This document shows, piece after piece, positions 9,248 through 17,381 of a stretch of 64,000 bases of DNA. The stretch is from the NCBI RefSeq assembly GCF_900078315.1, contig NZ_FKBS01000017.1:241649-305648 (forward strand). Direction: 5' to 3'. How positions within the stretch are numbered: position 1 is the stretch's first letter; each line of letters begins with the position of its first letter. The position numbers and the translations under genes are program-made. Source of the DNA: Bordetella ansorpii (GTDB taxonomy: Bacteria > Pseudomonadota > Gammaproteobacteria > Burkholderiales > Burkholderiaceae_B). Below the pieces are notes generated by a model, which saw only the letters and a list, made by a program, of their open reading frames with translations, had not been told where the DNA came from and ran no database searches.

Positions 9248-9916
9248 TCAGCGCTTGTGCCGCCGCAGGCGGATCCACGCGTCGCCGGAAATCTGGATGA
9301 ACTGCACGATGGCCACCATCGCCACCACGGCGATCACGATCAGTTCGGTGAACCAACGCTGGTAGCCGAAGGTCATGGCGAAGTCGCCCACGCCGCCCGC
9401 GCCGATGGCGCCGGCCACCGCCGTGCCTTCCACCAGGCCCACCAGGATGATCGTGGCCGAGCCGATGATTCCGGACAGCGATTCCGGCAACAGGATGCGG
9501 AAGATGAATTGCGGCGTGGTCACGCCGATCGCCCGGGCCGCGTCGATGCGGCCCTGGTCCAGTTCACGCAGGTTCGCCTCGATCAGCCGCGAGAAGAACG
9601 GCGTGAAGCCGATGGTCAGCGGCACCAGCGCGGCGGCCGGCCCCAGCGGGGTGCCGATCACCATGCGCGTCACCGGGATCAGGATGACGATGAGAATGAT
9701 GAAAGGGATCGAACGCCCGGTGTTCACCACCGTGTTCACCGCGTGGTACAGCACGGGCCGCGGCCGCCACGAGCCCGGCGCGCTCAGGTACAGCAGCAGG
9801 CCTGTCGCGATGCCCAGCGTGATCACGAACACGCCGGCCAGCGAGGTCATGTACAAGGTCTGTCCCAGCGCTTCCCAGAAGTCCGGCAGATACTGTTTCC
9901 AGTCCCGATTGCCCAT
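9248..9916 (-). CDS. MetI-type ABC transporter permease
   Basis: The protein has 222 residues with about five hydrophobic segments. The family signature is clear: NTVVNTGRSIPFIIL and the EAA-like coupling loop EGRIDAARAIG-type stretch ending in LLPESLSGI, then GAIGAGGVGDFA. It is the inner-membrane channel for the MetNIQ-type importer. The ATG at 9916 overlaps the stop of the ATPase gene as TGATG; a GTG one codon upstream is an alternative start. Regulation would follow the operon promoter upstream of 10923. Confidence 0.9.
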   Translation of the reverse strand: MGNRDWKQYLPDFWEALGQTLYMTSLAGVFVITLGIATGLLLYLSAPGSWRPRPVLYHAVNTVVNTGRSIPFIILIVILIPVTRMVIGTPLGPAAALVPLTIGFTPFFSRLIEANLRELDQGRIDAARAIGVTTPQFIFRILLPESLSGIIGSATIILVGLVEGTAVAGAIGAGGVGDFAMTFGYQRWFTELIVIAVVAMVAIVQFIQISGDAWIRLRRHKR

Positions 9917-10923
9917 CACGCCACCTTGCCCAGCACGATGCTCTTCTCGCGCAGGATGGACGACAACGCCTCGCGCGCCGTCGCGGCCTTGCCGCGCAGG
10001 TCGAAATCCACCTTGAAACGCGCCGCCTCCACACCGCCCAGCCGCTCCACGCCGCCCGACACCACTGCCGCCGTCACGTCCAGCCGCCGCGCGGCCTCGG
10101 AGAAGAACGTGCTTTGCTCGCGCACGTCGGCCAGGATCACGTCGTAGCGCACCCAGCCCTCTTGGGGCCCAAGGCCCAGGTCGGGCGCGGGCAGCAATTG
10201 CCGGCCCAGGTACGAGTCGGCGTCATGCAGCAGATCGCGCACGCGCCCCGTTTCCACGGTCCTGCCATGCTGGATCAGCGTGACCGCGTCGGCCGCGTGC
10301 CGCACCACATCCCACGAATGCGTGATCAGCACGATGGTCAGGCCCAACTGCTGCTTCAACGACAACAGCAGGTCCAGGATCACCGTCGTGGTTTCGGAGT
10401 CCAGCGCGCTGGTGGCTTCATCGCACAGCAACACCTGCGCGTCCGACACCAACGCGCGGGCGATGCCCACGCGCTGCTTCTGCCCGCCCGACAACTGCGA
10501 CGGATAGGCGCCCTGCTTGCCACGCAGCCCCACCAGTTCGATCAACGCCTCGGCCTTGCGGCGGCGCGCCTGGCGCGACACGCCGCGCACCGCCAGCGGA
10601 AACTCCACGTTCTCCAGCACGGTCTTGCCATGGAACAGATTGAAGTGCTGGAAGATCGTGGCGACCTGGCTCAGGTACTGGCGCGCCGCGCCGCCCTTCA
10701 GGCCATCGAGCCGCGTGTCCCGAAACCAGATCGAACCGCGGGTCGGCGTCTCCAGCAGGTTCAGCAGGCGCAGCAACGTGCTCTTGCCCGCGCCCGATGT
10801 GCCGACGATGCCGAAGAACGCCCCCGAGGGAATATTCAGCGAGACGTTGTCCAATGCATGGATGGTGTCGGCGCCACGCGAGAACGTCTTCGATACGTTC
10901 TCCAGTTTGAAGATGGAGTTCAT
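9916..10923 (-). CDS. MetN-type ABC transporter ATP-binding protein
   Basis: The protein has 335 residues. The ATPase domain has Walker A GTSGAGKST, Q-loop IFQHFNLF, signature LSGGQKQR, Walker B VLLCDEATSALD and switch His in LITHS. A C-terminal extension of about 80 residues corresponds to the NIL ligand-sensing domain that gates MetNI transporters. It is the first gene of a six-gene operon that includes three flavin-dependent oxygenases. This suggests uptake of methionine-related organosulfur compounds coupled to intracellular desulfurisation. The start ATG lies after a long AT-rich leader (10924-11246). Confidence 0.92.
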   Translation of the reverse strand: MNSIFKLENVSKTFSRGADTIHALDNVSLNIPSGAFFGIVGTSGAGKSTLLRLLNLLETPTRGSIWFRDTRLDGLKGGAARQYLSQVATIFQHFNLFHGKTVLENVEFPLAVRGVSRQARRRKAEALIELVGLRGKQGAYPSQLSGGQKQRVGIARALVSDAQVLLCDEATSALDSETTTVILDLLLSLKQQLGLTIVLITHSWDVVRHAADAVTLIQHGRTVETGRVRDLLHDADSYLGRQLLPAPDLGLGPQEGWVRYDVILADVREQSTFFSEAARRLDVTAAVVSGGVERLGGVEAARFKVDFDLRGKAATAREALSSILREKSIVLGKVA

Positions 10924-11246
10924 CGGTGCTGCAATGCCTCAGCGGCGAAACGGGCGATGAAAAATACGTTGAGGCACGGTGCCACGGCGCTTGGCGCCGG
11001 TCATGTCGAAGGGGATATTCATATTTCAGAAAGCTTGGGTTTCTCGGGGTCTTGATCAGGTTTTTTTGATTATTGGCCCGAGGCGCGTAGCGCCAAACGA
11101 ATAAATTTCCATATTGATATCGCATGCGCGCCAGCGGTTTTTCGCGGCATATCGATAGTTGGAATAGGTCGTTTCTGCCGGCGAAAACGGCCGGTAGACG
11201 CGCGCGCGGAAACCCGCGGCGCTATGATTCAACGGTCAGACGAGGC
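10924..11246. promoter_or_regulatory. Divergent intergenic region between the sulfur operon and the DUF1801 gene
   Basis: This stretch of about 320 bases has no gene I can support. It is distinctly more AT-rich than its surroundings between about 11010 and 11125, including a T7 run at about 11061-11067 and AATAAATTTCCATATTGATA at about 11100-11120. That suits a promoter and activator region for the organosulfur operon, where a CysB- or Cbl-like LysR activator would be expected. A small perfect inverted repeat, GGCGC-gta-GCGCC, lies at 11082-11094. I cannot assign exact -35/-10 boxes. Confidence 0.45.
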
Positions 11247-11645
11247 ATGCCCATGACGACGAAAAAAACTGCTGAGGAAGTCTGCGCGGCACAACTTATA
11301 GATGGCCGCATCCAGGAACTGGACGACTGGCGCGGCCAGGCGCTGGCGCGCGTGCGCGCGCTGATCCATCAGGCGTTGCCCGACGTGGTGGAAGAATGGA
11401 AATGGCGGGTGCCGGTGTGGTCGCACGGCGGCATCCTGTGCACCGGTGAAGCCTATAAGCGCGCGGTGAAACTGACGTTCGCGCACGGCGCGGCGCTGCC
11501 CGATCCCGCCGGGCTGTTCAATGCCAGCCTGGACGGCAACACGCGCCGCGCCATCGATATTCCCGAGGGCGGCGCGCTGGATGAAACCGCATTCAAGGCG
11601 CTGATGCAGGCCGCCGCGGCCTGGAACGCCGAAAGAAGGAAATGA
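11247..11645 (+). CDS. DUF1801 domain protein
   Basis: The predicted protein has about 132 residues and matches the DUF1801/YdhG pattern: a helical start, then PDVVEEWKWRVPVWSHGGILCTGEAYKRAVKLTFAHGA, which is the core of the domain. These small proteins share a fold with iron-chaperone-like domains, but their role in most bacteria is unknown. The second ATG at 11253 has better spacing from GAGG (11242-11245) than the first at 11247, so the true start may be two codons in. It is divergent from the sulfur operon and could share its control region. Confidence 0.75.
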   Translation: MPMTTKKTAEEVCAAQLIDGRIQELDDWRGQALARVRALIHQALPDVVEEWKWRVPVWSHGGILCTGEAYKRAVKLTFAHGAALPDPAGLFNASLDGNTRRAIDIPEGGALDETAFKALMQAAAAWNAERRK

Positions 11646-11657
11646 CGCTCGAGCGGC

Positions 11658-12041
11658 TTACGCGTCGGCCCGCTCGGATATCTCGATCAGATTCAGATCC
11701 GGATCGCGCAGGTAGATGGAACGGATCGGATAATTCGCGCCCGTGCGGCGCACCGGCCCCTCGATGATCGTGGCGCCACGCGCCTTCAGCGTCTCGATGA
11801 CCTTGTCCAACGGCTCCGAAGCGATGAAGCACAGGTCCAGCGCGCCCGGCACCGGCAGATGCGCCTTGGGCTCGAACTCCGATCCCTTCACGTGCAGGTT
11901 GATCTTCTGCTGGCCGAACTTGAAGGCGCGGCGCCCCTGGCCGAAGGTTTCCAGCGTCATGCCCAGCAGGCCCACATAGAAATCGACGCAGGCCTGCTCG
12001 TCGGTGGTGGTCAGAACCAGGTGGTCGAGATGATCGATCAT
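11658..12041 (-). CDS. VOC (glyoxalase/bleomycin resistance) family protein
   Basis: This 127-residue, single-module VOC protein begins with MIDHLDHLVLTT (the first His is a typical metal ligand) and ends with YLRDPDLNLIEIS, where the Glu is the usual last ligand. A central FGQQKINLH segment completes the beta-alpha-beta repeat. Such proteins dimerise to form a divalent-metal site and act as lyases, dioxygenases or resistance proteins. Nothing nearby indicates the substrate. It converges with the DUF1801 gene, with only 12 bases between their ends. Confidence 0.85.
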   Translation of the reverse strand: MIDHLDHLVLTTTDEQACVDFYVGLLGMTLETFGQGRRAFKFGQQKINLHVKGSEFEPKAHLPVPGALDLCFIASEPLDKVIETLKARGATIIEGPVRRTGANYPIRSIYLRDPDLNLIEISERADA

Positions 12042-12114
12042 CGGAAGGCGTCCTCGTTGTCTGAAAAGCGCGCGGCAAGTATGCCGCAATCCTGCCCGCC
12101 GTGCCCAGGCAGAC

Positions 12115-12972
12115 TCATGCGGCGATGAAGACCTCGGGGGAAGCGGCCTGGCGCGCCTTGGCCCGCATCAACTCACGGATCTTCATGGCATCCGCTTCGT
12201 CCGCGGGGTGGTAGACCAGCATCGCCAGATCCGGCCGGCCGTCCACCGAGAAGGATGAATACTCCAGCGCGATCGTGCCCAGCACGGGATGACGCAGCCG
12301 CTTCACGCCCTCGCCGAAGCTGCGCACGTCGTTGTCGCGCCACATGGCGGCGAACTCAGGACTGTCGCGGCACAGCTCGTCCACCATCGGCTGCACCATC
12401 TGCGCCGCGCCCGCACGCGCCGCATCGCCGCGAAACACGCCCACCACGAAGCGCGCCACCGCCTCCCAGTCGAAGTTGATCTCGCGCGCCCGGGGATTCA
12501 GGAAAATCTGCCGCAGCACGTTGCGGCGTTCCGGCGGCATGGCGCCGTAATCGCTCAGCACCACCGTGGCCGCCAGGTTCCAGGCCACGATGTCCCAGGT
12601 GGCGGTGCGTATCATCGCCGGGCAGGCATCCATGGCATCCAGCACGCGCTGCAGCCTGGGCGTGACGCCCTCGGCGGGCCGATACCGCACTTCGGGGGGC
12701 CGCCCCAGTCCCAGCAGGAACAGATGCTCGCGCTCGACCTCGGTCAGCATCAGCGCCTGCGCGATGCGGTCGAGCACCTGCGCAGACGGCGCGCCGCCCC
12801 GGCCCTGCTCCAGCCAGCTGTACCAGGTCGGGCTGATGTTGGCGCGCTGCGCGACCTCTTCGCGCCGCAGTCCGGGCGTACGCCGCCGTCCGGCGGGATA
12901 GCCCAATGCCGCGGGATCGAGGCGGATGCGCCGCTCGCGCAAGTAAGCGCCCAGTGTGGAATCGTGGGTCAT
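12115..12972 (-). CDS. HTH regulator of the MmyB-like family
   Basis: The protein has 285 residues. An N-terminal XRE-type helix-turn-helix contains RREEVAQRANISPTWYSWLEQGR, followed by the conserved LFLLGLGRPP segment and the MmyB-like ligand-binding domain (WDIVAWNLAATVVL, FLNPRAREINFDWE, LRHPVLGTIALEY). The ATG at 12972 is 100 bases from the divergent epimerase-like gene, a typical regulator-target arrangement. MmyB-like domains bind fatty-acid-like or small hydrophobic ligands, and these regulators usually control a neighbouring oxidoreductase. An inverted repeat at 12979-13025 is a candidate operator. Confidence 0.88.
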   Translation of the reverse strand: MTHDSTLGAYLRERRIRLDPAALGYPAGRRRTPGLRREEVAQRANISPTWYSWLEQGRGGAPSAQVLDRIAQALMLTEVEREHLFLLGLGRPPEVRYRPAEGVTPRLQRVLDAMDACPAMIRTATWDIVAWNLAATVVLSDYGAMPPERRNVLRQIFLNPRAREINFDWEAVARFVVGVFRGDAARAGAAQMVQPMVDELCRDSPEFAAMWRDNDVRSFGEGVKRLRHPVLGTIALEYSSFSVDGRPDLAMLVYHPADEADAMKIRELMRAKARQAASPEVFIAA

Positions 12973-12978
12973 GGGCCG

Positions 12979-13025
12979 ATCCTGTTGAGTTTTATACCTG
13001 GATAATCTCTCGTCTTTAACAGGAT
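12979..13025. promoter_or_regulatory. Inverted-repeat operator candidate between the MmyB-like regulator and the SDR gene
   Basis: Two perfect 8-base arms, ATCCTGTT (12979-12986) and AACAGGAT (13018-13025), flank a 31-base AT-rich stretch in the 100-base gap between the divergent genes. They are symmetrically placed for a dimeric regulator to cover both promoters. Binding by the adjacent MmyB-like protein is inferred. Confidence 0.4.
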
Positions 13026-13072
13026 GATAAACCCGCCCACACTGCCTCTGCACACAGAAACAGGAGGTGCAT

Positions 13073-13954
13073 ATGCGTGTATTCGTCACGGGCGCCACGG
13101 GCTGGGTCGGCTCGCGGGTGGTCAAGGAACTGCTAGATGCCGGACACCAGGTGCTGGGCCTGTCCCGCTCGGAAGAGAAAGCGGCGCGGCTGGCGCAGGC
13201 CGGCGCCCAGGTGCTGCGCGCCACGCTGGACGACCTGGACCAACTGGCTGACGCGGCCAGCGGGTCGGACGCCGTCATCCACACCGCGTTCAACCACGAC
13301 TTCTCGACATTCGCCGACAACGCCAGGCAGGACCAGCGCGCCATCGAGGCGCTGGGCGAGGCCTTGGCGGGCACGGACAAGCCGCTGCTGGTGACCTCCG
13401 GCGTGGCGCTGCTGGCGCCCGGCCGCGTGGCGACCGAGACCGACCTGCCGCCGACATCCCACGCCGATTACCCCCGTCGCTCCGAGGCCGCGGCCATCGC
13501 TCTGGCCCAGCGCGGCCTGCGCGCGGCCGCCGTGCGGCTGGCGCCTTCGGTGCATGGCGTGGGCGACCATGGATTCATCCCCATCCTGATCGGCCTGGCG
13601 CGCCAGACAGGCGTGTCGGCCTATATCGGCGAGGGCGTCAACCGCTGGCCGGCGGTGCATGTGTCGGACGCGAGCCGCCTGTACCGCCTGGCGCTGGAAA
13701 GCGGCGTGACCGAACCCGTGTATCACGCCATCGCGGAAGAAGGCATCGCCATGCGCGACATCGCACAGGCCATCGGCAAACGCCTGGGCGTGCCGGTCGA
13801 GTCCCGCGACCGGGCGCATTTCGGCTGGTTCGCGGCGTTTGCTGGCGCGGACATGCCCGCCGCGAGCCGCCACACGCGTGACGTGCTGGGCTGGCGACCC
13901 GCGGGACCGGAACTGCTGGCGGACATCGATCATCCCGATTACTGCGGCGCCTGA
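13073..13954 (+). CDS. NAD-dependent epimerase/dehydratase-type SDR oxidoreductase
   Basis: The protein has 293 residues. It starts with MRVFVTGATGWVGSRVV, the extended-SDR nucleotide-binding glycine motif. It contains an HTAFNHD segment and a YPRRSEAAA-type region in place of the standard YxxxK, as in other atypical extended SDRs of the YwnB/NmrA-like group. AGGAGG lies at 13062-13067, five bases before the ATG; an upstream GTG in frame is less likely. It is divergent from the MmyB-like regulator, which probably controls it. The substrate is unknown. Confidence 0.86.
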   Translation: MRVFVTGATGWVGSRVVKELLDAGHQVLGLSRSEEKAARLAQAGAQVLRATLDDLDQLADAASGSDAVIHTAFNHDFSTFADNARQDQRAIEALGEALAGTDKPLLVTSGVALLAPGRVATETDLPPTSHADYPRRSEAAAIALAQRGLRAAAVRLAPSVHGVGDHGFIPILIGLARQTGVSAYIGEGVNRWPAVHVSDASRLYRLALESGVTEPVYHAIAEEGIAMRDIAQAIGKRLGVPVESRDRAHFGWFAAFAGADMPAASRHTRDVLGWRPAGPELLADIDHPDYCGA

Positions 13955-13958
13955 AAAC

Positions 13959-13987
13959 CGCGGGGCGGTGGTCTTTCCAGCCCCGCG
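13959..13987. terminator. Hairpin between convergent genes
   Basis: Perfect 8-base arms CGCGGGGC (13959-13966) and GCCCCGCG (13980-13987) with a 13-base loop lie just after the SDR stop, between convergent genes. No T-run follows, so it is a possible transcription barrier rather than a textbook intrinsic terminator. Confidence 0.4.
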
Positions 13988-14054
13988 CCGCAAGCGATAC
14001 TCGGCTGGCGGCGATGCGTGCGCCACGGGCAATCGGCACGCAGGGCGCCCCCTT

Positions 14055-14552
14055 TCATCTCACGCGCTGCCAGACGATGTAGACCCGGCTGCCTTCGGGG
14101 CGCTGGAAATGCTCCGTCATCCGGTCGCCCTCCACGATCAGGCGCAGCTCCTTGCGGGTTCGCGTGCTGCCGACCCAATTGGGAAAGGTCGAGCCGGTGA
14201 CCCGGTTGCCGCTGAACTCACCGTTCTCGTCCACGGTGTAGGTGCCGAAGAACCCGATGCTGCCCGCCATCGCCGCCTGGTTCTCCCGCGCCGTGCCCTG
14301 CCCGCGCGCGCTGGAGGCGAACCTGGGAAGGCTCGCATCGGTCAGCACTTCGACGAAATGCATGTCCTCTGTGAAGACCAGCATGCCATTGGGCTGCGCG
14401 CCGTAAGCGGGCTGCGCCCTGCCCTCCTGCTCGATCCGGGCCGACACCATGCGCCACGTGCCCAGCACCTGGTTGGGCGCCTGGGCCCAGGCCAGCGCGG
14501 GGAAGACCAGCACTGCCGCAGCCAGGCATTGCCTTGTTCCGAACATCGTCAT
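14055..14552 (-). CDS. Secreted lipocalin-like domain protein
   Basis: The protein has about 163-165 residues. The N terminus (RQCLAAAVLVFPALAWAQA) is a clear Sec signal peptide with AWA cleavage. The mature part has the lipocalin-like pattern LGTWRMVSARIEQEGR, GMLVFTEDMHFVEVL, FFGTYTVDENGEFSGN and RKELRLIVEGDRM. It is probably a periplasmic eight-stranded barrel binding a small hydrophobic ligand. The start is either the ATG at 14552, which overlaps the upstream SDR stop as ATGA, or the ATG at 14546, which has ideal spacing from GAGGAG. It forms an operon with that SDR gene. Confidence 0.8.
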   Translation of the reverse strand: MTMFGTRQCLAAAVLVFPALAWAQAPNQVLGTWRMVSARIEQEGRAQPAYGAQPNGMLVFTEDMHFVEVLTDASLPRFASSARGQGTARENQAAMAGSIGFFGTYTVDENGEFSGNRVTGSTFPNWVGSTRTRKELRLIVEGDRMTEHFQRPEGSRVYIVWQRVR

Positions 14553-15439
14553 GCTCCTCTGTCTGGAAGGGAATGGCTAGCCTCACGCCAGCCGGTACGC
14601 ACGCGCTGGCCGCCCTGCGGCATCACGGACAACGCCACGTCGCGTTGGGCCTGGACGGCGTCCAGGCGCTGCGCAAGGGCCTTGCGGATCGACTCATAGG
14701 CCGACTGCCCCAGCGCCAGCCGCAGCGGCGGGTTCGGCGCATCCATCACGGGAATCATCGCGTCCACCGTCTTGGCGGCATCGCCGAAGGCCGCGAAATC
14801 GCCCGTCGCGATGGCTCGCCGCACCGCGCCCGACGGCGTATGGGCATAGCAAGCCATCGGCTCGGCCTGATCCAGGTTCGCACCGAAGTTCGTATGCGTG
14901 GGCCCCGGCTCGACGATCAGGAAATCGATGCCGAACGGCGCCACCTCCTGCGCCACCGACTCGACGAAGCCCTCGATGCCCCATTTGGTGGCGTGGTACA
15001 GGCTGAAGTTGGGATACGCGATCTGCCCGCCTTCGGACGACACCTGCACGATGCGCCCGCCTCCTTGTCCGCGCAGGTGCGGCAGCGCCGCGCGGATCAA
15101 CTGGATGGATCCCGCCAGGTTGGTCGCGATCTGCCTGGCGATCTGCGCGTCCGTCAGTTCCTCGGCCGCGCCGAACAGGCCGTAGGCCGCGTTGCTGACC
15201 ACCACGTCGATGCGGCCCATGGCCTGGAAGGCCTGGTCCACGCCCGCGCGGATCGCCTGCGTGTCCGTCACGTCCAGCTTCAACACGCGCAGCGCGCCGC
15301 CGTGCCGGGATCGGAGATCGTCCAGCGCGCCTTCGCGCCGCAGCGTGGCCACGACCCGGTCGCCGCGCGCCAGCAGGCGCTCCGTCAGCAACCTGCCCAA
15401 CCCCGCCGATGCGCCGGTGATGAACCACGTCTTGCTCAT
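14549..15439 (-). CDS. Short-chain dehydrogenase/reductase
   Basis: This 296-residue classical SDR has cofactor motif TGASAGLG at residues 9-16, NAA near 83-85, catalytic Ser near 134 and the YHATK pair at about 148-152. The long C-terminal part with VEPGPTHTNFG is typical of SDRs acting on larger or membrane substrates, often annotated as an oxidoreductase with unknown substrate. It is divergent from the LysR gene at 15540 and coupled to the lipocalin-like gene downstream, so that LysR protein probably controls both. Confidence 0.9.
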   Translation of the reverse strand: MSKTWFITGASAGLGRLLTERLLARGDRVVATLRREGALDDLRSRHGGALRVLKLDVTDTQAIRAGVDQAFQAMGRIDVVVSNAAYGLFGAAEELTDAQIARQIATNLAGSIQLIRAALPHLRGQGGGRIVQVSSEGGQIAYPNFSLYHATKWGIEGFVESVAQEVAPFGIDFLIVEPGPTHTNFGANLDQAEPMACYAHTPSGAVRRAIATGDFAAFGDAAKTVDAMIPVMDAPNPPLRLALGQSAYESIRKALAQRLDAVQAQRDVALSVMPQGGQRVRTGWREASHSLPDRGA

Positions 15440-15489
15440 GATTGACTCCTGGTTTGATTTGCCTGAAGCCATGGTAGGGGTGGCCAACT

Positions 15490-15501
15490 GGTTCGAGAAC
15501 C
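15490..15501. promoter_or_regulatory. Palindrome in the LysR/SDR divergent gap
   Basis: GGTTC-ga-GAACC forms a perfect inverted repeat with 5-base arms, 39 bases upstream of the LysR start. The location fits a LysR recognition site controlling both divergent genes. No experimental support. Confidence 0.3.
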
Positions 15502-15539
15502 CCATTTATCCAGCATGAATCGGTGAGTAAACTAGACCA

Positions 15540-16430
15540 ATGAAATCGCCTACGCTGACCGACCTCAATGCCTTCGTCGCCGTGGCCGCGCACCGCAGCT
15601 TTCGCCGCGCCGCGGACGTCATGGGCGTCTCCCACTCCGCGCTCAGCCTGGCCATGCGCGGCCTGGAAGCCAGCCTGGGCGTGCGCCTGCTGAACCGCAC
15701 CACGCGCAGCGTGTCGTTGACGCAGGAGGGCGAGCGCCTGCTGGCGCGCCTTACGCCCGTCCTGGCCGACCTGGACGCCGCGCTTTCCGACGCCACGGCG
15801 GCGGCCGGACAGCCCGGCGGCGTGGTGCGCATCAACGGCAGCGAGGGCGCGATCCGGCTGCTGCTGCAGACCGTCGTGCCGCGCCTGCGATCGCTCTACC
15901 CGCGCGTCGAACTCGACCTGTCCGCTGAAGGCCAGTTGGTCGACATCGTGGAACGCGGTTTCGACGCGGGCATCCGCCTGGCAGAGGCCGTACCCAAGGA
16001 CATGGTGGCCGTGCGCATGGGCCCGGACCTGCGCTTCCTGGCCGTCGCGGCGCCGGCCTATCTGGCCAGCCATCCCGCGCCACGCACGCCCGACGGCCTG
16101 AGCCGCCATCAATGCATCCGCCAGCGCCTGCCCAGCGGCAAGCGCTACCGCTGGGAATTCAAGAAGCGCGATCAAGAGGTGATGGTCGATGTTCCCGGCG
16201 CCCTGACGCTGGACAACAGCCAGTTGATGGTCGAGGCCGCGGCGGCCGGACTGGGTATCGCCTACGTTCCCGAACCTTATGCCGCGCCCCTGCTGAAGAC
16301 GAAGCAACTGGTGGCCATCCTGAAGGACTGGAGCCCGCCGATTCCCGGGCTGTTCCTGTACTTCCCCGCCAACCGGCATGTGCCGCCCGCCCTGCGGGCG
16401 CTGATCGACGCCGTGAAGGCGGTACAGTAG
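15540..16430 (+). CDS. LysR-family transcriptional regulator
   Basis: The protein has 296 residues. The winged HTH covers residues 5-65, with AAHRSFRRAADVMGVSHSALS and the linker RLLNRTTRSVSLTQEGE. A type 2 periplasmic-binding-like effector domain follows, containing GVVRINGSEGAIRLLLQTVVPRL. The family is usually divergent from its target, here the SDR/lipocalin pair. The following AraC regulator starts three bases after this stop, so both regulators may be on one transcript. Confidence 0.92.
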   Translation: MKSPTLTDLNAFVAVAAHRSFRRAADVMGVSHSALSLAMRGLEASLGVRLLNRTTRSVSLTQEGERLLARLTPVLADLDAALSDATAAAGQPGGVVRINGSEGAIRLLLQTVVPRLRSLYPRVELDLSAEGQLVDIVERGFDAGIRLAEAVPKDMVAVRMGPDLRFLAVAAPAYLASHPAPRTPDGLSRHQCIRQRLPSGKRYRWEFKKRDQEVMVDVPGALTLDNSQLMVEAAAAGLGIAYVPEPYAAPLLKTKQLVAILKDWSPPIPGLFLYFPANRHVPPALRALIDAVKAVQ

Positions 16431-16433
16431 CGC

Positions 16434-17267
16434 ATGGCCGCCTCCGACCCCACGCAGCAGTTCTGGCGCGATCCCGCGTTGCCTTATGTGGACAGCCGCC
16501 GCGCTTGCCACAGCCGGGCGTGCTACCGCCCGCACAGCCATCCCACCTATTCCATCGGCGCCGTGGACGAGGGCGCCAGCGTGTTCACCGGCGCGCCCGA
16601 CGGACCGATGCGGCTGGCGCCCGGCACGCTGGTCTTCGTTCCCGCCGCGCGCGTGCATGCCTGCAATCCCTCGCCCGGCCTGGCGTGGAGCTACCAGATG
16701 CTGCATCTGGACGCGGACTGGCTGCGGTCGGTGCGGCACGAGCGCCCCGGAATGGACACACGGGGCGAGCCGCAGGAAGCGGATGAACCGGTACGCATCG
16801 TCAACGACCCTGCCCTGTACGCGCGATTCACCCGACTGAACGCCTTGCTGTTCTCGCAAGCCGATGCGCGCGGCAAGGAAGAAGCCTTGATCGCATTTCT
16901 CGGCGACGCCGATACCTCACGGGCGCGGCAGGTCGATACGCCCGCCATGCCGGCCGGCTTGGCCAAGCAGTTGCGGCCCGTCCTCGATGCGTTGCGCCGC
17001 GATTACACCGGCCAGTTGCCCCTGGATGCGCTTGCCCGGCTGGCCGGCATGAGCCGCTATCAACTGATCCGTGCCGTACGCGTCGCCACGGGCATGACGC
17101 CGCACGCCTGGCAACTGAACGAGCGCGTCAATGCCGCCCGGCGACGGCTGCGCGCAGGCGACGGCATCGCCAGAGTGGCTCACGACCTGGGCTTCGCGGA
17201 CCAGGCGCATCTGCAGCGCGTGTTCAAGGCCCACGCGGCGGTCACGCCGGGCCAGTTCCGCGCCTGA
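16434..17267 (+). CDS. AraC-family transcriptional regulator
   Basis: The protein has 277 residues. The N-terminal cupin sensing region contains HSRACYRPHSHPTYSIGAV and APGTLVFVPAARVHACNP. The C-terminal AraC DNA-binding domain has two HTH motifs: LDALARLAGMSRYQLIRAVRVATGMTPHAW and GIARVAHDLGFADQAHLQRVFKAHAAVTPGQFR. AraC proteins of this cupin type commonly sit beside LysE/RhtB exporters and activate them on sensing an amino acid. The LysE gene starts 114 bases downstream on the same strand, supporting that role. Confidence 0.92.
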   Translation: MAASDPTQQFWRDPALPYVDSRRACHSRACYRPHSHPTYSIGAVDEGASVFTGAPDGPMRLAPGTLVFVPAARVHACNPSPGLAWSYQMLHLDADWLRSVRHERPGMDTRGEPQEADEPVRIVNDPALYARFTRLNALLFSQADARGKEEALIAFLGDADTSRARQVDTPAMPAGLAKQLRPVLDALRRDYTGQLPLDALARLAGMSRYQLIRAVRVATGMTPHAWQLNERVNAARRRLRAGDGIARVAHDLGFADQAHLQRVFKAHAAVTPGQFRA

Positions 17268-17381
17268 ACCCTCCGCGTTCAACGACAGCCGGCCGCCATC
17301 CGGCGACGCCCGCCTGACCCTGCAATTTCCTTCAATACAGCACGTGCTCGCATCGCCACACTGGACATCTCTCCCCCTGCC

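Noticed and set aside
15485-15510. GGTTCGAGAACC-type sequence resembling a tRNA T-arm
   Set aside because: The flanking bases do not form the five-pair T stem, and no acceptor or anticodon arms are nearby; it is better read as a palindrome in a LysR promoter.
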